From an uncultured Arenicella sp. (GTDB lineage Bacteria; Pseudomonadota; Gammaproteobacteria; Arenicellales; Arenicellaceae), in assembly GCA_947499305.1 (NCBI GenBank), contig CANMNN010000011.1, forward strand, positions 48,750 through 112,749: a DNA stretch of 64,000 nucleotides, written 5' to 3'. A model generated the notes under the pieces. The model saw nothing but the letters and a program-made list of their open reading frames with translations. It did no database searches and was not told the origin of the DNA. The translations under genes were made by a program, and so were the position numbers. Position 1 is the stretch's first letter. Every line of letters starts with the position of its first letter. Below are positions 61,602 to 64,000 of this stretch, piece by piece.

Positions 61602-63692
61602 ATGGCACGTTCAACTCCACTCAATCGATACCGGAATGTAGGCATCATGGCGCACATCGACGCGGGTAAAACCACGACGACTGAACGCATTTTGTTTTAT
61701 ACAGGTATCAGCCATAAGATCGGCGAAGTGCACGATGGTGCAGCGACGATGGACTGGATGGAGCAGGAGCAAGAGCGCGGTATTACTATTACGTCTGCAG
61801 CTACTACAACCTTTTGGCGCGGTATGGATGCTTCATTTGAAGAGCATCGTATTAATATCATCGATACCCCCGGGCACGTTGACTTCACTATTGAAGTTGA
61901 GCGCTCGTTGAGAGTCCTCGATGGCGCGGTTGCAGTATTTTGTGCAGTAGGTGGTGTAGAGCCTCAATCTGAAACTGTTTGGCGTCAAGCAAATAAGTAT
62001 CGCGTTCCAAGGTTGGCATTTGTCAATAAGATGGATCGAGCCGGTGCTGATTTCTTGCGCGTAGTAGAGCAAATTCAAACACGGTTGGGTGCTAAGCCTG
62101 TGCCATTGCAATTGGCAATCGGTGCTGAGGAAGAGTTCGAAGGCGTTATTGATCTAATTAAGATGAAAGCCATCTATTGGGATAAAGATTCCATGGGTGT
62201 GCAATTTGAAGAAAAAGATATTCCTGCTGAGTATGTTGATTTGGCTGAAGAGTATCGAGAGCAGATGGTCGAAACCGCTGCTGAAAGCTCAGAAGAATTA
62301 ATGGATAGTTATCTTGAAGAAGGTGATCTATCTAATGAGCAAATTAAAGCCGCCTTGCGCGAGCTAACCATTGCCAATGAAATTGTGCCTGTAATGTGCG
62401 GTAGCGCATTTAAAAATAAGGGCGTTCAAGCAATGTTGGATGGAATAGTTGAATACCTTCCGTCGCCAACTGAAGTTCCTGCCATTACCGGCATCGATCA
62501 TCAGGAAAAAGAGGTGGAGCGTTTATCGAATGATGAAGAGCCGTTTTCCGCACTGGCGTTTAAAATCGCGACTGACCCATTTGTTGGTCAACTGGTTTTC
62601 TTCCGAGTTTATTCGGGTGTAATGAAAACAGGCGATGCAGTATTTAACCCGGTAAAGGGTAAGAAAGAACGAATTGGTCGAATCTTGCAAATGCATTCGA
62701 ACAATCGAGAAGAAATTAAGGAAGTCCGCGCTGGCGATATTGCTGCTGCCGTAGGAATCAAAAGCATCACCACAGGCGACACGCTGTGTGATGTGAAAAA
62801 TGTTGTGACACTTGAGCGTATGGAGTTTCCTGAGCCGGTGATTTCACAAGCGGTAGAGCCGAAAACGCATGCCGACCAAGAAAAAATGGGTGTTGCTTTG
62901 GGTAAATTGGCCCAAGAGGATCCATCTTTCAAGGTGAATACCGATGAAGAGTCGGGTCAAACCATTATTTCAGGTATGGGCGAGCTTCATTTGGATATCA
63001 TTATTGATCGAATGAAACGTGAGTTTGACGTTGAGTGTAACGTAGGTAAGCCTCAAGTGGCCTATCGCGAAGCTATCAAGACGTCGATCGAGCATGAGAC
63101 CAAATACGCCAAGCAGTCAGGCGGTCGCGGGCAATTTGCCCATGTGCACTTGAGAATGGAGCCGCTAGAGCGCGGTGCAGGCTTCGAGTTTGTGGACGAG
63201 ATCAAGGGTGGCGCAGTGCCGCGTGAGTTTATCCCCTCTGTTCAGAAGGGAGTTGAAGATGCCTTAGGTGGCGGCGTTATTGCTGGCTACCCAATGGTGG
63301 ATATCAAAGTTACTTTATTTGATGGTTCGTTCCACGACGTTGATTCTTCAGAGTTCGCGTTTAAGGCCGCCGCAGGCCAGGCTTTCCGAGAGGGTTGCCG
63401 AGATGCGGGTGTGAGTTTATTAGAGCCTGTAATGGCTGTGGAGATTGTTACTCCAGAGGATTACATGGGCAGCGTCAGTGGCGATGTTAATTCGCGCCGA
63501 GGCGTTATTTTAGGTATTGAAGATACGCCGATGGGCAAGTTAGTTAAATCTGAAATACCGCTGGCAGAAATGTTTGGTTACGCGACAGCGCTTCGTAGTG
63601 CTACGCAGGGTCGGGCTTCTTACAGCATGCAGTTTGAGAAGTATGCAACAGCTCCTAATAGTGTTGTTGATGCAATTGTAAATCGCTACTGA
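61602..63692 (+). CDS. fusA: Elongation factor G
   Basis: 696 residues. GTP-binding motifs [16 protein letters not shown] and N-K-M-D; later domains III-V conserved. Catalyses translocation. About 220 bases after rpsG. Confidence 0.98.
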   Translation: MARSTPLNRYRNVGIMAHIDAGKTTTTERILFYTGISHKIGEVHDGAATMDWMEQEQERGITITSAATTTFWRGMDASFEEHRINIIDTPGHVDFTIEVERSLRVLDGAVAVFCAVGGVEPQSETVWRQANKYRVPRLAFVNKMDRAGADFLRVVEQIQTRLGAKPVPLQLAIGAEEEFEGVIDLIKMKAIYWDKDSMGVQFEEKDIPAEYVDLAEEYREQMVETAAESSEELMDSYLEEGDLSNEQIKAALRELTIANEIVPVMCGSAFKNKGVQAMLDGIVEYLPSPTEVPAITGIDHQEKEVERLSNDEEPFSALAFKIATDPFVGQLVFFRVYSGVMKTGDAVFNPVKGKKERIGRILQMHSNNREEIKEVRAGDIAAAVGIKSITTGDTLCDVKNVVTLERMEFPEPVISQAVEPKTHADQEKMGVALGKLAQEDPSFKVNTDEESGQTIISGMGELHLDIIIDRMKREFDVECNVGKPQVAYREAIKTSIEHETKYAKQSGGRGQFAHVHLRMEPLERGAGFEFVDEIKGGAVPREFIPSVQKGVEDALGGGVIAGYPMVDIKVTLFDGSFHDVDSSEFAFKAAAGQAFREGCRDAGVSLLEPVMAVEIVTPEDYMGSVSGDVNSRRGVILGIEDTPMGKLVKSEIPLAEMFGYATALRSATQGRASYSMQFEKYATAPNSVVDAIVNRY

Positions 63693-63697
63693 TTTAG

Positions 63698-63726
63698 TTT
63701 AAGCCTGGAAAAGAATCAGGCTTAAA
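63698..63726. terminator. Intercistronic hairpin after fusA
   Basis: Perfect 10-base stem TTTAAGCCTG/CAGGCTTAAA, 9-base loop, right after the fusA stop. No T tract follows, so partial termination or RNA stabilisation is more likely than full termination. Confidence 0.5.
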
Positions 63727-63818
63727 AGCTGAGGACTCTTTTTGAGTTTAAGCTCGCATGGCGAACTTAAACGCTGAAGGCTCAGGCAGTTAAATCTGTC
63801 GAAGTTGATAAAGCAGTT

Positions 63819-63858
63819 TTGAGCCCAAGTGCGCTAAGGCGCGCGCTGGATAAAGTAA
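63819..63858 (+). repeat. Intercistronic element before tuf (copy 2)
   Basis: Counterpart of 61481-61520: GAGCCCAAGTGCGC, then GGCGCGCGC and TAAA. Located 66 bases before the tuf start. Confidence 0.55.
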
Positions 63859-63923
63859 GTTAGTAGTAAACGTAAAAAATTAAAGTAATATTTTATTAAA
63901 ACCAGAAGATTAGGTGAAACGCT

Positions 63924-64000
63924 ATGTCTAAGGAAAAATTCGAAAGAACCAAGCCGCATGTCAATGTAGGTACTATCGGTCACGTTGACCACGGTAAAAC
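63924..64000 (+). CDS. tuf: Elongation factor Tu (3' partial)
   Basis: First 25 codons: M-S-K-E-K-F-E-R, then N-V-G-T-I-G-H-V-D-H-G-K-T with the G1 box. Cut by the window edge. Confidence 0.96.
   Translation, partial: MSKEKFERTKPHVNVGTIGHVDHGK

Overview
The window reads as chromosome of a marine-type gammaproteobacterium. The evidence is the housekeeping order (an mltD / yafS-like methyltransferase / rnhA / dnaQ neighbourhood and a str operon rpsL-rpsG-fusA-tuf), genes of polyhydroxyalkanoate (PHA) storage, an AlkB alkane hydroxylase, a haloalkane dehalogenase, and a gene closely resembling the DMSP demethylase DmdA. There is no 16S rRNA gene, so no genus can be given. Gene density is high and operons are short. 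Most ordinary genes lie on the backbone; accessory sequence is concentrated at about 46.1-50.5 kb.

Layout. 0-1.2 kb: end of an OmpA-domain gene and a DUF2894 gene. 1.7-2.4 kb: a decayed glutamate dehydrogenase. 2.5-5.3 kb: PHA granule genes (TetR regulator, PHA-system protein, small crotonase, Lys/Ala-rich phasin). 6.2-8.9 kb: an arsR-gapdh-arsJ arsenate detoxification operon with a perfect palindromic operator. 9-14 kb: a large methyltransferase-like protein, a patatin phospholipase and an orphan ParA. 14.2-18.8 kb: an OYE-type flavin reductase, an aminoglycoside-phosphotransferase-like kinase and an AraC regulator, divergent from alkB. 18.8-23 kb: ornithine-cyclodeaminase-like protein with a Na+ symporter, a thioesterase and a Bcr/CflA transporter. 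23.3-33 kb: GcvA-like LysR regulator, aldehyde dehydrogenase, dmdA, metY, alpha/beta hydrolase, bifunctional 3-hydroxyacyl-CoA dehydrogenase/enoyl-CoA hydratase, and a dmdB-like acyl-CoA ligase. 33-36 kb: ferredoxin/rubredoxin reductase, S-formylglutathione hydrolase, and a Fur-box-controlled pair of small unknown genes. 36-43.4 kb: housekeeping genes (Spx/ArsC-like, UDG-like, rimI, mltD, yafS-like, rnhA, dnaQ, pentapeptide-repeat protein). 43.6-46.2 kb: tRNA-Ala and tRNA-Glu, then glpD. 46.3-50.5 kb: an IS200-like remnant and an integron gene-cassette array with no integrase in view. 50.5-60 kb: acyl-CoA ligase, haloalkane dehalogenase, trans-acting enoyl reductase-like protein, Tat-exported phosphoesterase, ArsM, subtilase-like protein, LysE exporter. 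60.3-64 kb: str operon, cut at the right edge in tuf.

Two systems stand out. The first is a compact DMSP-demethylation gene set. DmdA would make methylmercaptopropionate, the DmdB-like ligase would activate it, the fused dehydrogenase/hydratase has an intact crotonase Glu pair and could do the DmdD-type step, and MetY could recapture the released methanethiol as methionine. A dedicated DmdC is absent and an uncharacterised hydrolase sits inside the set. The second is a short run of integron cassettes (about 46.96-49.10 kb). In the first three, the bases opening the cassette are exactly complementary to the first core of that cassette's own attC, which is the signature of cassette mobility. 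The proteins they carry are small and unknown, two of them exported.

Arsenic handling is split: ArsR/GAPDH/ArsJ exports arsenate as 1-arseno-3-phosphoglycerate, while a separate ArsM about 47 kb away would methylate arsenite. All functional calls come from reading motifs; no database search was run.
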